Of a stretch of 38,408 nt of DNA, positions 17,386-25,104 are shown one piece after another (the first letter of the stretch is position 1; the number at the start of each line of letters is the position of its first letter). The notes under the pieces were generated by a model that saw only the letters and a list, made by a program, of their open reading frames with translations, ran no database searches and was not told the origin of the DNA. Origin of the DNA: Clostridia bacterium (lineage in GTDB: Bacteria; Bacillota; Clostridia; Christensenellales; CAG-138); NCBI GenBank assembly GCA_017440405.1, contig JAFSHG010000083.1, positions 1-38,408 of the forward strand, in the 5' to 3' direction. A program made the position numbers and the translations under genes.

Positions 17386-18168
17386 TCAGTCGAAGTGCTT
17401 TTCAGACTCATACACCGAAAGACGTGTCTCGGACTCAAGCACCGTGAGCTTCACATATATACCTTTTCCCGTGCTTGCGGTGTATTCCAGTCCGTCCACC
17501 TTTTCATCGGTACGGAAACCTTTTGCTCTCAGTACCTCAATGTATCCTGCAAAGGCTTCTTCATCAATGACGCTGAACACCACCGTCACACCGTAATCCG
17601 TATTTATTACATCCATTACGTACTCATTTATGGCAGGGAGGTATTTGGAGTATTTTTCCTCCACCATTTCACCTTCATCGTCACGTATTCTGGATTCTGC
17701 TTTTCTTCTGTCCTGCTTATCAATTACTACATCACCGATTTTGAGTATGCCAGAACCACCGTCCTCATTTTTCGGATTTTCATCGTCGTTATCGTTTTTT
17801 TCAGGTTCTATGGGTTTATTCTCCTGTTTTCCTCCGCCATCACCTTTGTTTGAAGATTGACCTACGAGTTCCGCATCATACGGAATCTTGTCCTTGGTAT
17901 CATTTTTCCTGCTGCCTGCTGCCGACTTATTGTTGTTTTCTTTTCCATCGGACGGCTCATTCGCATTATCCCATTCATCCCAATCTTCCCAAGCGTCGCT
18001 CACGTCGTTTGCGTCGCCGGCGGTTTTACCCACCCTGAGCAGGGCATCATATTTCTCCATGTTTACGGTTTTCAGCGTACTCTTTGGTTTATTACTATGG
18101 CACGAACACAGGAGTGCACAAAGTATAACTCCGACTGTAATCAGTAATGTAAAGCTCTTTATTTTCAT
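17386..18168 (-). CDS. Lipoprotein of unknown function behind the pilin-adhesin gene
   Basis: 260 residues, starting at an ATG with GGGAGG upstream. The signal peptide ends in LCSC (Cys23). Residues about 40-140 are low complexity and strongly charged (many Asp, Asn, Lys, Glu, including the segment DAWEDWDEWDNANEPSDGKE), followed by a compact domain at about 165-260. That domain contains the segment VVFSVIDEEAFAGYIEVLRA and ends in paired strands. It resembles small domains found at the C-terminus of Firmicute lipoproteins, but I cannot name it. It lies 54 bases behind the giant prepilin and has no promoter that I can see, so it is probably co-transcribed; a role with the pilin at the membrane surface is only inference. 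Confidence 0.72.
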   Translation of the reverse strand: MKIKSFTLLITVGVILCALLCSCHSNKPKSTLKTVNMEKYDALLRVGKTAGDANDVSDAWEDWDEWDNANEPSDGKENNNKSAAGSRKNDTKDKIPYDAELVGQSSNKGDGGGKQENKPIEPEKNDNDDENPKNEDGGSGILKIGDVVIDKQDRRKAESRIRDDEGEMVEEKYSKYLPAINEYVMDVINTDYGVTVVFSVIDEEAFAGYIEVLRAKGFRTDEKVDGLEYTASTGKGIYVKLTVLESETRLSVYESEKHFD

Positions 18169-18191
18169 AGTCTTACCTCCCGTGAAGTTAT

Positions 18192-18210
18192 GGGGCGGAC
18201 ATACCGCCCC
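18192..18210 (-). other. GC-rich hairpin between pilin-adhesin and lipoprotein genes
   Basis: A perfect 7-bp GC-rich stem (GGGGCGG/CCGCCCC) with a 5-base loop sits in the 54-base gap. On the minus-strand transcript no U-run follows, so it is not a classic terminator. It could be a stabiliser or processing site that sets different levels of the two messages. Confidence 0.5.
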
Positions 18211-18222
18211 TTATTTTAATCA

Positions 18223-21200
18223 TCAGAAAGTCCAATCTGTGGTGTAAGCGTTGTTTATAAGCGTAGGTCCGTTTGAGTGGCTTGCAAAATATGTGCTGCT
18301 CAGACCAAGGCTTGACAGCGATGCATTTGAAAGTGTAGTCTTGTTGGTTACGCCGGACGGAATTGTTTCCGGGTATACGGCACCCCATATGAAGCACTTT
18401 GTAATGCTGCATGAACCGCCTACGCAATTTACCGAAACTGCATCGCCTACATATGATGGATACGGTGTTGTTGCACCACCAAAGGAAACCCAACACTCAG
18501 TCATACTTCCGCCCTCTGTGAGCATTCCTACAAGACCACCGCCCGATATGCCCACAGTTATTCTGCTTCCTCGTACCCAACAATACTGAATCCTTCCGCC
18601 GTATTCAAGTCCCACAAGACCGCCTACCGCTTGCAAGCCGCCAAGTGACTGGGAATCACCTTCTTCATAGAGCCTGTTGAGGTCAGTATTGTAAACCCAG
18701 CACTGGTCTATTGTGCCGTTTACATCAGCACCAACCAAGCCACCTATACCGATACTCGTCCATGCGTCGGTTGCTGCAGTACAGTTTACACCCACTCTGC
18801 CGCTGCCGCCGCCTACGCTGCACTTTGTTATAGTACCACCGTCATTTGCGCCTGCCAAGCCGCCTATGAATACACCGTTCAAGTCTATTGAGTACGCACC
18901 TTGCGGGCCTGTGCATGTTGTTTCAGCGGGGTTTGTTGCATTCATATGATATACGGAACTTGTGGTTGCATACACATGGCAGTTTTCCAGTGTTCCGTCA
19001 TTTATACCCGTTATACCGCCCACACAGTTAAATGCCTGCAAGATAACTGCATTCTGATCAAAGCATACGGAAACATTCTTTATGGTTCCCGAATTGTATC
19101 CTGCCACAGCACCCACATAGTGAGCTGCCGATACAGAACCCAGTGCCGTCATTTTGAGATTTCTGATTTCACCTGTATTGCAGGAGAACAGGCCTACGTT
19201 TTCGTTGCCGCCTTCACTTACGCCCGAGTGGTATCCCCACCCCGATATGGTGTAGCCCAATCCGTCAAACTTGCCTTCAAAGTCCCAACGCGGATATGTT
19301 GTGCCGGGGAAGTTTATACCCGTATAGCCTATGGGGTGAGGATTACCGCCGTTTAAGCTTGACAGGTTCAGGCCGTTTGCAAGTGCAAAGTTGCCTGCAA
19401 GCGAGATGTTGTACAGATAACCGTCAATCTCCACATAACCTCTGTCTATATTCTTCCAACCCGTGACAGTTTCCACCACCACAAAGTTTTTATCAGAACC
19501 TATGTCAATCATCTTGTATGTGGGAACATAGAACACAGTGCCATCGGGTGTTGATGAAGTAACTTCCAAGGGCTGGAACGGAGCTGTTCCCTGCACTGCA
19601 CCGTAGCACGGGTCAAATATTGCTTCATAGCCAAACTCGTAATTGCCCGTGTACACAGTGCCGTTTGCAGCAGTTACATTAAATGTACCTGTGAGCATGT
19701 TGATAGGTTCACCGATCTCGTCAAAGAACATGTTCTCATCTATCACAGTGCCCACGGGAACATCAAATACCTGTGTTCCGAATACTTTGCTCTTATCGTC
19801 ATAGTTTTGATAATCGTAATATGTGAAAGTTATGGACTTAGTCTGCATTACCTCATCTTTGAAAAGTGCAAGGAATGTGACTGTCACGCCGTCCAATTCT
19901 TCCGTAACCTCATATTTGGGCATACCTTCTGCGCCGCCGTAGTATGTTCCTTCTTCACCTGTGGAAGGTGACGCTGCATCCACCCAACCTATGAATTCAA
20001 AGTGCTCTGCACAAGCCATTATGGAAGGATTCACTATGTAGCCGTCCTTTATATCTATTAGCTCATATGTCTTTGGCGATTCGGGCATATCCTCATCGGC
20101 TATGGAGTATCCGCCCTTTTTATACTCAAAGGTAGCTTCCATGGCGTCAAAACCGGGTGTTATGACGATTGTACCGGAAGTCACGCCCGTGGTATCGAGT
20201 ATATCGCCCTCAGCCAATATAACGCTTGAACCCGACGGCATAATCACCGTATAGTTTGTAACATTATACCAATTCAGCGATGCACCACCCACCGTTACGG
20301 GTGTTTCGGGAGCATAATCTTCATCTTCGGGCAGGAATACGGAAACGCCTGCATCTGTTGCCTTTGCAGGTACTGCACTGTCATCGTACACCACCTTAAA
20401 TCCTGCATCCACCCACTGTGCGGTGAATGTGACATCCTCGATTATATTTGTTATCTCGGCATTTGAACCATAGTGATTGGTGTCTGCCGTCACACTTGAA
20501 GTGTAGTGCGAGAATGCTTTGCCATCGGGGGCTGTGAAGGTGGAAGCATCGGGCAGGATTACGGAGCCACCCATTGCAATGTTTGTTTCGATATTTGCAT
20601 CAACACCGCCGTTATTGGGATTCACCGTTACCGTGATACCCTCTGCATCTGCAAACATTGCAGTGAATGTCATGTTGCTGTTTCCCACAACCACGTTTTC
20701 TGCATATCCGCTGTCATACAGCACGCCGCCACGCAACCAACCTGCAAATGTTTTACTTGCATGGTGTGCCTGTGACTGTCTCAAAAGTGCGGTGATATCC
20801 GTACCGTTCCTGAAACCTTCAATCTTCACCTTTGCAGGTTCTGCACCTTCCGCATCAATGTTTGTGTAAGTATATCCTGCAGACTCGGGGAAAAGCGTAT
20901 CATCCACGGTGAGCGATTCGCCCTCACCTGCGCTGAATGTAAGCGTATACGTAGTATCTTCCATGGGTATCCACTGTGCAGTCAAAACCGTATCGGCATA
21001 CACGGCAAAAGCGGTGCCTCTGCCCCAACCGTCAAACTGCCATGCGCCACTGCCCGAGGTATCCACGGCATAATACGCATTGGGATATATCCATGTGCCT
21101 TCTTCCACCACTATGGTGTGGGGAAGAGTACCCTCTGTGGCAGCACCCTTTACAAGGTCAGCAGCAGAAGGACCTGTACCCAGCTCAAATGTTACACTAT

Positions 21201-21915
21201 GCTTCGGAAGTTCAATTGCACTGTCTTCCACATCGTCTGACAGATTATGACTGTCCGTATCATATGTTCCAGGAAGAAGGATTCCGTGGTAAGCCAGGAT
21301 TTCGCCTTCCTTACCAAGCTGATTTTCCATGTAGGTTTCTCCGCTGTTTGCATTTGAGTCATCTGAAGCTGCAGATTTGTCTGCATTCAACAACATGTAC
21401 TTCTCCTCTGCATATGACGGTACAGCGGGGTCACGCACTGAGCGCATATCATACACCTTGTCACCGTTTTCGTGGTATGGAACGAGCCAGAAAGTACCGT
21501 CCTCATCCGGGTCCACGGGGTCGCCGCTTAAATACGGAGTTACATCTTCACCGTCATGTTTGGAGTTCAAGGACCAATTATCCATAACATCCTTAAAATC
21601 CTCGTAATTATACGGGTTCTCATTTGATATGAGCAGCCTGTTATCGTTTTTTGAAGAGTCTTTGTCATAACCGTACAGCCAGAAAACACCGCCCTTGAAC
21701 ACTGCTATTACCATTTGTTGCGGAGATTTTTTATCCCCGAATGTGTCCATTACATACTGTGCAGCAATATTACGGGCATCCGAAAGTGCAGACTTTGCGT
21801 TTGCATTCCGTACAACCGTGGAAAACACAGGTACCAGTATGGCAGCCAAAATTCCTATGACTACCAGTACCACTACCAGCTCTACAGTAGTAAAACCTCT
21901 CTTTGTTCTGCGCAT
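18223..21915 (-). CDS. Giant type IV prepilin-like adhesin with InlB-type and GLUG repeats
   Basis: This 1230-residue protein starts with a textbook class III/IV prepilin signal. It has a short basic leader MRRTKRG, cleavage between G7 and F8, the mature Glu5 (FTTVE), and a hydrophobic helix to about residue 35. Ordinary pilins have about 120-200 residues. Here the pilin head (to about 250) is followed by several Listeria-Bacteroides/InlB B-type repeats (about 250-720; for example LTAQWIP, FTAMFAD and FTAQWVD ends). The C-terminal part has six GLUG motifs (for example VGAVAGYNSGTIKN, VGGITGINDGTLEN and IGGLVGADVNGTIDQ). GLUG motifs are known from bacterial adhesins and IgA-protease-like surface proteins. 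The start has AGGAGG. No pilus assembly ATPase, platform protein or prepilin peptidase is in the window. I infer a surface adhesin displayed by a pilus or pseudopilus machine. Confidence 0.88.
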   Translation of the reverse strand: MRRTKRGFTTVELVVVLVVIGILAAILVPVFSTVVRNANAKSALSDARNIAAQYVMDTFGDKKSPQQMVIAVFKGGVFWLYGYDKDSSKNDNRLLISNENPYNYEDFKDVMDNWSLNSKHDGEDVTPYLSGDPVDPDEDGTFWLVPYHENGDKVYDMRSVRDPAVPSYAEEKYMLLNADKSAASDDSNANSGETYMENQLGKEGEILAYHGILLPGTYDTDSHNLSDDVEDSAIELPKHSVTFELGTGPSAADLVKGAATEGTLPHTIVVEEGTWIYPNAYYAVDTSGSGAWQFDGWGRGTAFAVYADTVLTAQWIPMEDTTYTLTFSAGEGESLTVDDTLFPESAGYTYTNIDAEGAEPAKVKIEGFRNGTDITALLRQSQAHHASKTFAGWLRGGVLYDSGYAENVVVGNSNMTFTAMFADAEGITVTVNPNNGGVDANIETNIAMGGSVILPDASTFTAPDGKAFSHYTSSVTADTNHYGSNAEITNIIEDVTFTAQWVDAGFKVVYDDSAVPAKATDAGVSVFLPEDEDYAPETPVTVGGASLNWYNVTNYTVIMPSGSSVILAEGDILDTTGVTSGTIVITPGFDAMEATFEYKKGGYSIADEDMPESPKTYELIDIKDGYIVNPSIMACAEHFEFIGWVDAASPSTGEEGTYYGGAEGMPKYEVTEELDGVTVTFLALFKDEVMQTKSITFTYYDYQNYDDKSKVFGTQVFDVPVGTVIDENMFFDEIGEPINMLTGTFNVTAANGTVYTGNYEFGYEAIFDPCYGAVQGTAPFQPLEVTSSTPDGTVFYVPTYKMIDIGSDKNFVVVETVTGWKNIDRGYVEIDGYLYNISLAGNFALANGLNLSSLNGGNPHPIGYTGINFPGTTYPRWDFEGKFDGLGYTISGWGYHSGVSEGGNENVGLFSCNTGEIRNLKMTALGSVSAAHYVGAVAGYNSGTIKNVSVCFDQNAVILQAFNCVGGITGINDGTLENCHVYATTSSVYHMNATNPAETTCTGPQGAYSIDLNGVFIGGLAGANDGGTITKCSVGGGSGRVGVNCTAATDAWTSIGIGGLVGADVNGTIDQCWVYNTDLNRLYEEGDSQSLGGLQAVGGLVGLEYGGRIQYCWVRGSRITVGISGGGLVGMLTEGGSMTECWVSFGGATTPYPSYVGDAVSVNCVGGSCSITKCFIWGAVYPETIPSGVTNKTTLSNASLSSLGLSSTYFASHSNGPTLINNAYTTDWTF

Positions 21916-22015
21916 ATTTTACCTCCTGCAAAATAATGTAAGCTATTATCTAACATGCAAAAAGCCAATCCCGGCACAGCTTTATGCCCGTGTGCTATCA
22001 CATGCCACCACCTTA

Positions 22016-22044
22016 ATTATAGTTGATATATAATTTATATGCAA
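22016..22044 (-). promoter_or_regulatory. Promoter of the pilin-adhesin gene
   Basis: On the minus strand TTGCAT (22044-22039), a 17-bp spacer and TATAAT (22021-22016). The predicted start near 22009 leaves a leader of about 94 bases. The leader holds small possible stems such as GCACA/TGTGC and GCC/GGC before the AGGAGG. I do not recognise a known riboswitch in it. Confidence 0.6.
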
Positions 22045-22106
22045 GTGCTTTTTTAAAAATTTATATTATTGTAATGTTTTATTCTGTTACCGCCTGAAAA
22101 ACCGTT

Positions 22107-23330
22107 CTATTTTATTACACGCAATATGTATGTATGCATCTGCTCGGCTGCCTGTTCCAGTTGCGACTTGGAAGTTTTGGGGGCTTTCCCCTGCGCAAAA
22201 CCTACTCTGCCGCCGCCTTTTGCGCCGAGTGCAGCGTTTACGGCGGGACACAACTCATTTGCAGACGGCGACACGCCCTCGCTGCTTGCAACCGTGTACG
22301 ACACGGCATTTTCCGAGTGTGACATGAGCAAGCACAGAGTTTTGCCCTTTTGCACTAATTTTTCAGCCAGTGTTTTATGCTCAAACATGTCGGCGTTTTC
22401 ATCAATTATCGTGATTACGCTCACACCGTTTTGCACTTTCGCACTTTGGAGAAGTGTATCTGCTCTGAGTTCGCACAGCTCCGTGATTTTCTGTTTCAGT
22501 GCGTGCTTTGTGCTTGCGAGTTCATCGCCCTGCTTTATTGCAAGCGCAAGCACTTCCTCTTGTTTTGTGCTGAATCTCTTTGCAAGCGTATCTGTTATGG
22601 TCTGTTTTTCTTGGTAGTCTGAAAGTGCCCTTTCGCCGCACAAGAACCAGATACGCATTCCCGACTTATACTTTTGCCACGCCGTGAGTTTTATAACGCC
22701 CACTTCGCCCGTGTAATTGCAATGTGACCCGCAGCATGTGCATGAATCCACTCCGTCGATGTAGACGATGCGAAATTCATCGGCTCTGTTTTCAATCCCG
22801 TCCGTTTTTTTGCGCAGTTCCAGTGAATGCAGGACATCGGCATCCACCATTTCGGTGTATATGCGCCTGTTTTCACGCAATCTCTTGTTTGTTTCACTTT
22901 CCAGTTTTCTTATCTGTTCATCCGTGAGCATGATATCAAAGTCCAAAGTGGAATAATCCTCTGCCATGTGGAATCCAACATTCACCGCACCATAGAGCGA
23001 CTTTGCAATTCCTGAAATCATGTGTTCACCCGTGTGTTGTGCACAATGGTCCTTTCGTCTTTCTATGTCCACATGCATGTGAACTTGTGACCCTACCTCC
23101 AAGGCTTTATCCGTAATGTGATACAGCACTCCGTCCTTTTCCCGTACATCACATACTCGTGCGCCCGATATATCACCGTAATCGGACGGTTGACCGCCGC
23201 CGCACGGAAAAAAGCAGCTTCTATCTGTAATCACCTTGAATTTATCTCCATCTGCCGTGCATTCCACTACTTGTGCGCTGCATTCGTACATGAACGGATC
23301 CGTATAGTACAGTTTTTCGGTTTTGTTCAT
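22107..23330 (-). CDS. Alanyl-tRNA editing protein, long AlaX type
   Basis: This free-standing relative of the AlaRS editing domain clears Ser or Gly mischarged onto tRNA-Ala. The 407-residue length fits the AlaX-L class with an added DHHA1-type C-terminal domain (about 250-407, including GGGRVGFAQG). The zinc and editing motifs are HTGEH near residue 98 and CCGSHCNYTGEVG near 199. The start follows TTGGAG. A -10 TATAAT at 23384-23379 has only a weak -35 (TGGTAA). The gene is flanked by the terminator of the cohesin-like gene and the pilin promoter, so it is probably transcribed alone. Confidence 0.92.
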   Translation of the reverse strand: MNKTEKLYYTDPFMYECSAQVVECTADGDKFKVITDRSCFFPCGGGQPSDYGDISGARVCDVREKDGVLYHITDKALEVGSQVHMHVDIERRKDHCAQHTGEHMISGIAKSLYGAVNVGFHMAEDYSTLDFDIMLTDEQIRKLESETNKRLRENRRIYTEMVDADVLHSLELRKKTDGIENRADEFRIVYIDGVDSCTCCGSHCNYTGEVGVIKLTAWQKYKSGMRIWFLCGERALSDYQEKQTITDTLAKRFSTKQEEVLALAIKQGDELASTKHALKQKITELCELRADTLLQSAKVQNGVSVITIIDENADMFEHKTLAEKLVQKGKTLCLLMSHSENAVSYTVASSEGVSPSANELCPAVNAALGAKGGGRVGFAQGKAPKTSKSQLEQAAEQMHTYILRVIK

Positions 23331-23420
23331 ATTGATTTACTCCAATCTCATGTAATTGTCTGTTATGTACACACACCAATTATACCGCAAATCACATCGC
23401 ATTACCATGTTTTTTTGCAC

Positions 23421-23450
23421 AAAAAAAAATGCTCCCTTGCGGGAGCATTT
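23421..23450 (-). terminator. Strong terminator of the cohesin-like surface protein gene
   Basis: A 10-bp perfect stem (AAATGCTCCC/GGGAGCATTT, loop TTGC), which on the minus strand runs into nine consecutive U residues. It lies 18 bases after the stop codon at 23469. Confidence 0.9.
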
Positions 23451-23468
23451 AATTTCGGTTAATCCGAA

Positions 23469-24194
23469 TTATTCCTTGCGGAGTGCGATTGCACCGAGAC
23501 CAGCTACAACGCTGATAACTGCTACTGCTGCGAGTGAAGCTGCACCAGTCTTACCAGGTGTTGTGGGCTCTTCTGTATCCTCAGACTCATTGGGCTTAGG
23601 ATCGTCGTTGCCGTCATCTGTGGGCTTAGGATCGTCGTTGCCGTCATCTGTGGGCTTGGGATCTTCTGACTCAATGGGCTCAGCTGCCTTGAATGTGTAC
23701 TCAGCACCTTCGCACTTGTTCTCGAGTGCTGCTGCATTCTCGTCGAGGAGCTCTGTGCAAGCTACGTCAACCTTAACTGTTTTGCCAGCCATAGCATCTG
23801 CATCGTATGTGAATGCTACTGCAGCGATTTCGCCAGCTTCGAGTGCTCCGCTGTGTGCGAATGCGAATGTTACCTTACCAGCTTCTTTGTCGTTGATAGC
23901 TGCCATACCCATGTCGAGGCCTTCTGCATTGTAAACAGAACCAACATATGTGAGCTCAGCGGGATATGAAATCTCGAGCTTTCCGGAGAAAGCAGCGTCG
24001 CCAGCGTATGTTACAACTGCTACGAGAAGATCTTCGGGAAGAGTCTCAACCTTTTTGCCATCAAGCTTGAACTTACGGCCTGCTTCGTTGTTTGTTTCGA
24101 ATGTTGTTGTGAATGCTTCGCCAGCTGCGAAAGCGGGAGCTGCAATTGCGAATACGAGTGCGAGCACAATTGCGAATACGATTGTCTTTTTCAT
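23469..24194 (-). CDS. Cohesin-like surface protein with stalk and C-terminal membrane anchor
   Basis: 241 residues. A clear signal peptide (MKKTIVFAIVLALVFAIAAPAFA) is followed by a single beta-rich domain (about 25-165) that resembles the cohesin/CBM fold. That domain has the segment AFSGKLEISYPAELTYVGSV and later GEIAAVAFTYDADAMAGKTV. Then comes a DPKPTDDGND linker repeated in tandem and a C-terminal PGKTG, a hydrophobic segment and RKE. The tail looks like a divergent sortase signal or a plain membrane anchor. Codon use differs from the neighbours: it is strongly biased to a few codons (GCA/GCT, GAA/GAG, ATC, TTC, AAG), which, with a near-consensus promoter and strong terminator, suggests very high expression. 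Cohesin domains bind dockerins in cellulosomes, but no dockerin protein is in the window, so the ligand is unknown. Confidence 0.82.
   Translation of the reverse strand: MKKTIVFAIVLALVFAIAAPAFAAGEAFTTTFETNNEAGRKFKLDGKKVETLPEDLLVAVVTYAGDAAFSGKLEISYPAELTYVGSVYNAEGLDMGMAAINDKEAGKVTFAFAHSGALEAGEIAAVAFTYDADAMAGKTVKVDVACTELLDENAAALENKCEGAEYTFKAAEPIESEDPKPTDDGNDDPKPTDDGNDDPKPNESEDTEEPTTPGKTGAASLAAVAVISVVAGLGAIALRKE
23591..23663 (-). repeat. 30-bp tandem repeat in the stalk of the surface protein
   Basis: Two identical 30-bp units (23591-23620 and 23621-23650) plus a partial third, coding the decapeptide DPKPTDDGND in frame. It has the same 30-bp period as the array at 1-300 but no shared sequence. 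Confidence 0.9.
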
Positions 24195-24240
24195 GGTTTT
24201 TTCTCCTTTTTAATTTTTTACACCTCATACCCATGACGAT

Positions 24241-24277
24241 ACTTTGGTGCTTGTTCTCCTGTATTTTACACCAAAGT
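24241..24277. promoter_or_regulatory. 9-bp inverted repeat around the start of transcription of the surface protein gene
   Basis: ACTTTGGTG (24241-24249) and CACCAAAGT (24269-24277) form a perfect inverted repeat with a 19-base spacer. One arm touches the -10 box (24268-24263) from the spacer side; the other lies in the early transcribed region. Because the arms flank the start of transcription, the repeat is better explained as a protein-binding operator than as an RNA hairpin. Confidence 0.45.
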
Positions 24278-24291
24278 CTTTGCCGTGTCAA
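24263..24291 (-). promoter_or_regulatory. Strong promoter of the cohesin-like surface protein gene
   Basis: On the minus strand a perfect TTGACA (24291-24286), a 17-bp spacer and TAAAAT (24268-24263). The leader of about 60 bases ends in AAAAAGGAG before the ATG at 24194. Confidence 0.78.
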
Positions 24292-24485
24292 GTATTCTTT
24301 TAGCGATTTACCGATATTTTTTATTCTAATTCTTCTTGAAATGTAAATTTTTTGTATCCGTTTGTATTTCTGACGCTTTTCAACCACTACATGTATAACC
24401 AGCATATAATCGGTCAATACTATGACTTGTATGAGAGTATTCGGTCTCTCGCACAATAAAATCTAAATCCATGGAGGTTTATTTT

Positions 24486-24983
24486 ATGTCAACAACATTA
24501 ACAAGACTTCTGTTTGCGACCGTTACGGCATGTTTGCTCTTTACCGTGTGTTCATGCGATATGGTCAACGAAACTCCCGGGACTTCCGGCATCATTCCTT
24601 CCGCATCGCCTTCGGTGAGCCCTTCCATACTCCCCGGCAACAGTGAAGCTATGGACGGCAGTGCCACCGCACTGCCCATTGAATCGGCATTAAGCGAGGC
24701 GGGTGATACCATTCGTGATTTTGTAGAGGGTACCATTGTGGATATTGAATCTGTCCCTCACATTGTAAAAGCGGTAACGGACAAGTATGAAAAGTCAAAA
24801 GTCACCGGCATCACTCATGCCACCCACTTGGACAAACAGGTGTACGAGGTAACATACACCGACGAACAGGGTACCACCCACACCGTGTATGTTTCTCCCG
24901 ACGGCAAGACAGTAACCGAAGCTGTTGAACCGTCCGCTTCAACTCAGCCCTCACCCTCTGAGTCCGCTCCCGAAGCAGGTTAA
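24486..24983 (+). CDS. Small lipoprotein with PepSY-like C-terminal region
   Basis: I use ATG 24486, which has GGAGG 8 bases upstream; an in-frame ATG at 24471 contains that site and is unlikely. The 165-residue product has a signal peptide ending in VCSC (Cys24), a Ser/Pro/Thr-rich linker to about residue 60, and a domain at about 80-150. That domain's pattern, ending in HTVYVSPDGKTVTEA, resembles PepSY-type repeats. The Pro/Ser-rich tail ends at EAG. PepSY-like domains often inhibit or bind proteases at the surface. A possible -10 TATAAT is at 24405-24410, without a good -35. It is divergent from the surface protein gene. Confidence 0.68.
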   Translation: MSTTLTRLLFATVTACLLFTVCSCDMVNETPGTSGIIPSASPSVSPSILPGNSEAMDGSATALPIESALSEAGDTIRDFVEGTIVDIESVPHIVKAVTDKYEKSKVTGITHATHLDKQVYEVTYTDEQGTTHTVYVSPDGKTVTEAVEPSASTQPSPSESAPEAG

Positions 24984-25037
24984 AAAATCGTCTGCACTTT
25001 GAGCGGGCGCATAACTTAAGTTTGTCTCATGGGCAAA

Positions 25038-25079
25038 AAAGAGAGAACTCTGCGGACTCAACCGTTTTGTTCTCTCTTT
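25038..25079. terminator. Bidirectional terminator between convergent genes
   Basis: AAAGAGAGAAC (25038-25048) pairs with GTTCTCTCTTT (25069-25079) over 11 bp with a 20-base loop. A/T runs on both sides let it act for the plus-strand lipoprotein gene and for the minus-strand coiled-coil gene. Confidence 0.75.
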
Positions 25080-25104
25080 CTTTATAAGACTTATATTGTA
25101 CAAA

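Noticed and set aside
18192..18210. Terminator of the prepilin gene
   Set aside because: The stem is strong but no U-run follows on the minus strand, so it is listed only as an intercistronic hairpin.
21945..22015. c-di-GMP riboswitch before the prepilin gene
   Set aside because: Short similarities to the GEMM consensus were seen, but the core tetraloop-receptor and GGGCAAA-type segments are not present in the right order.
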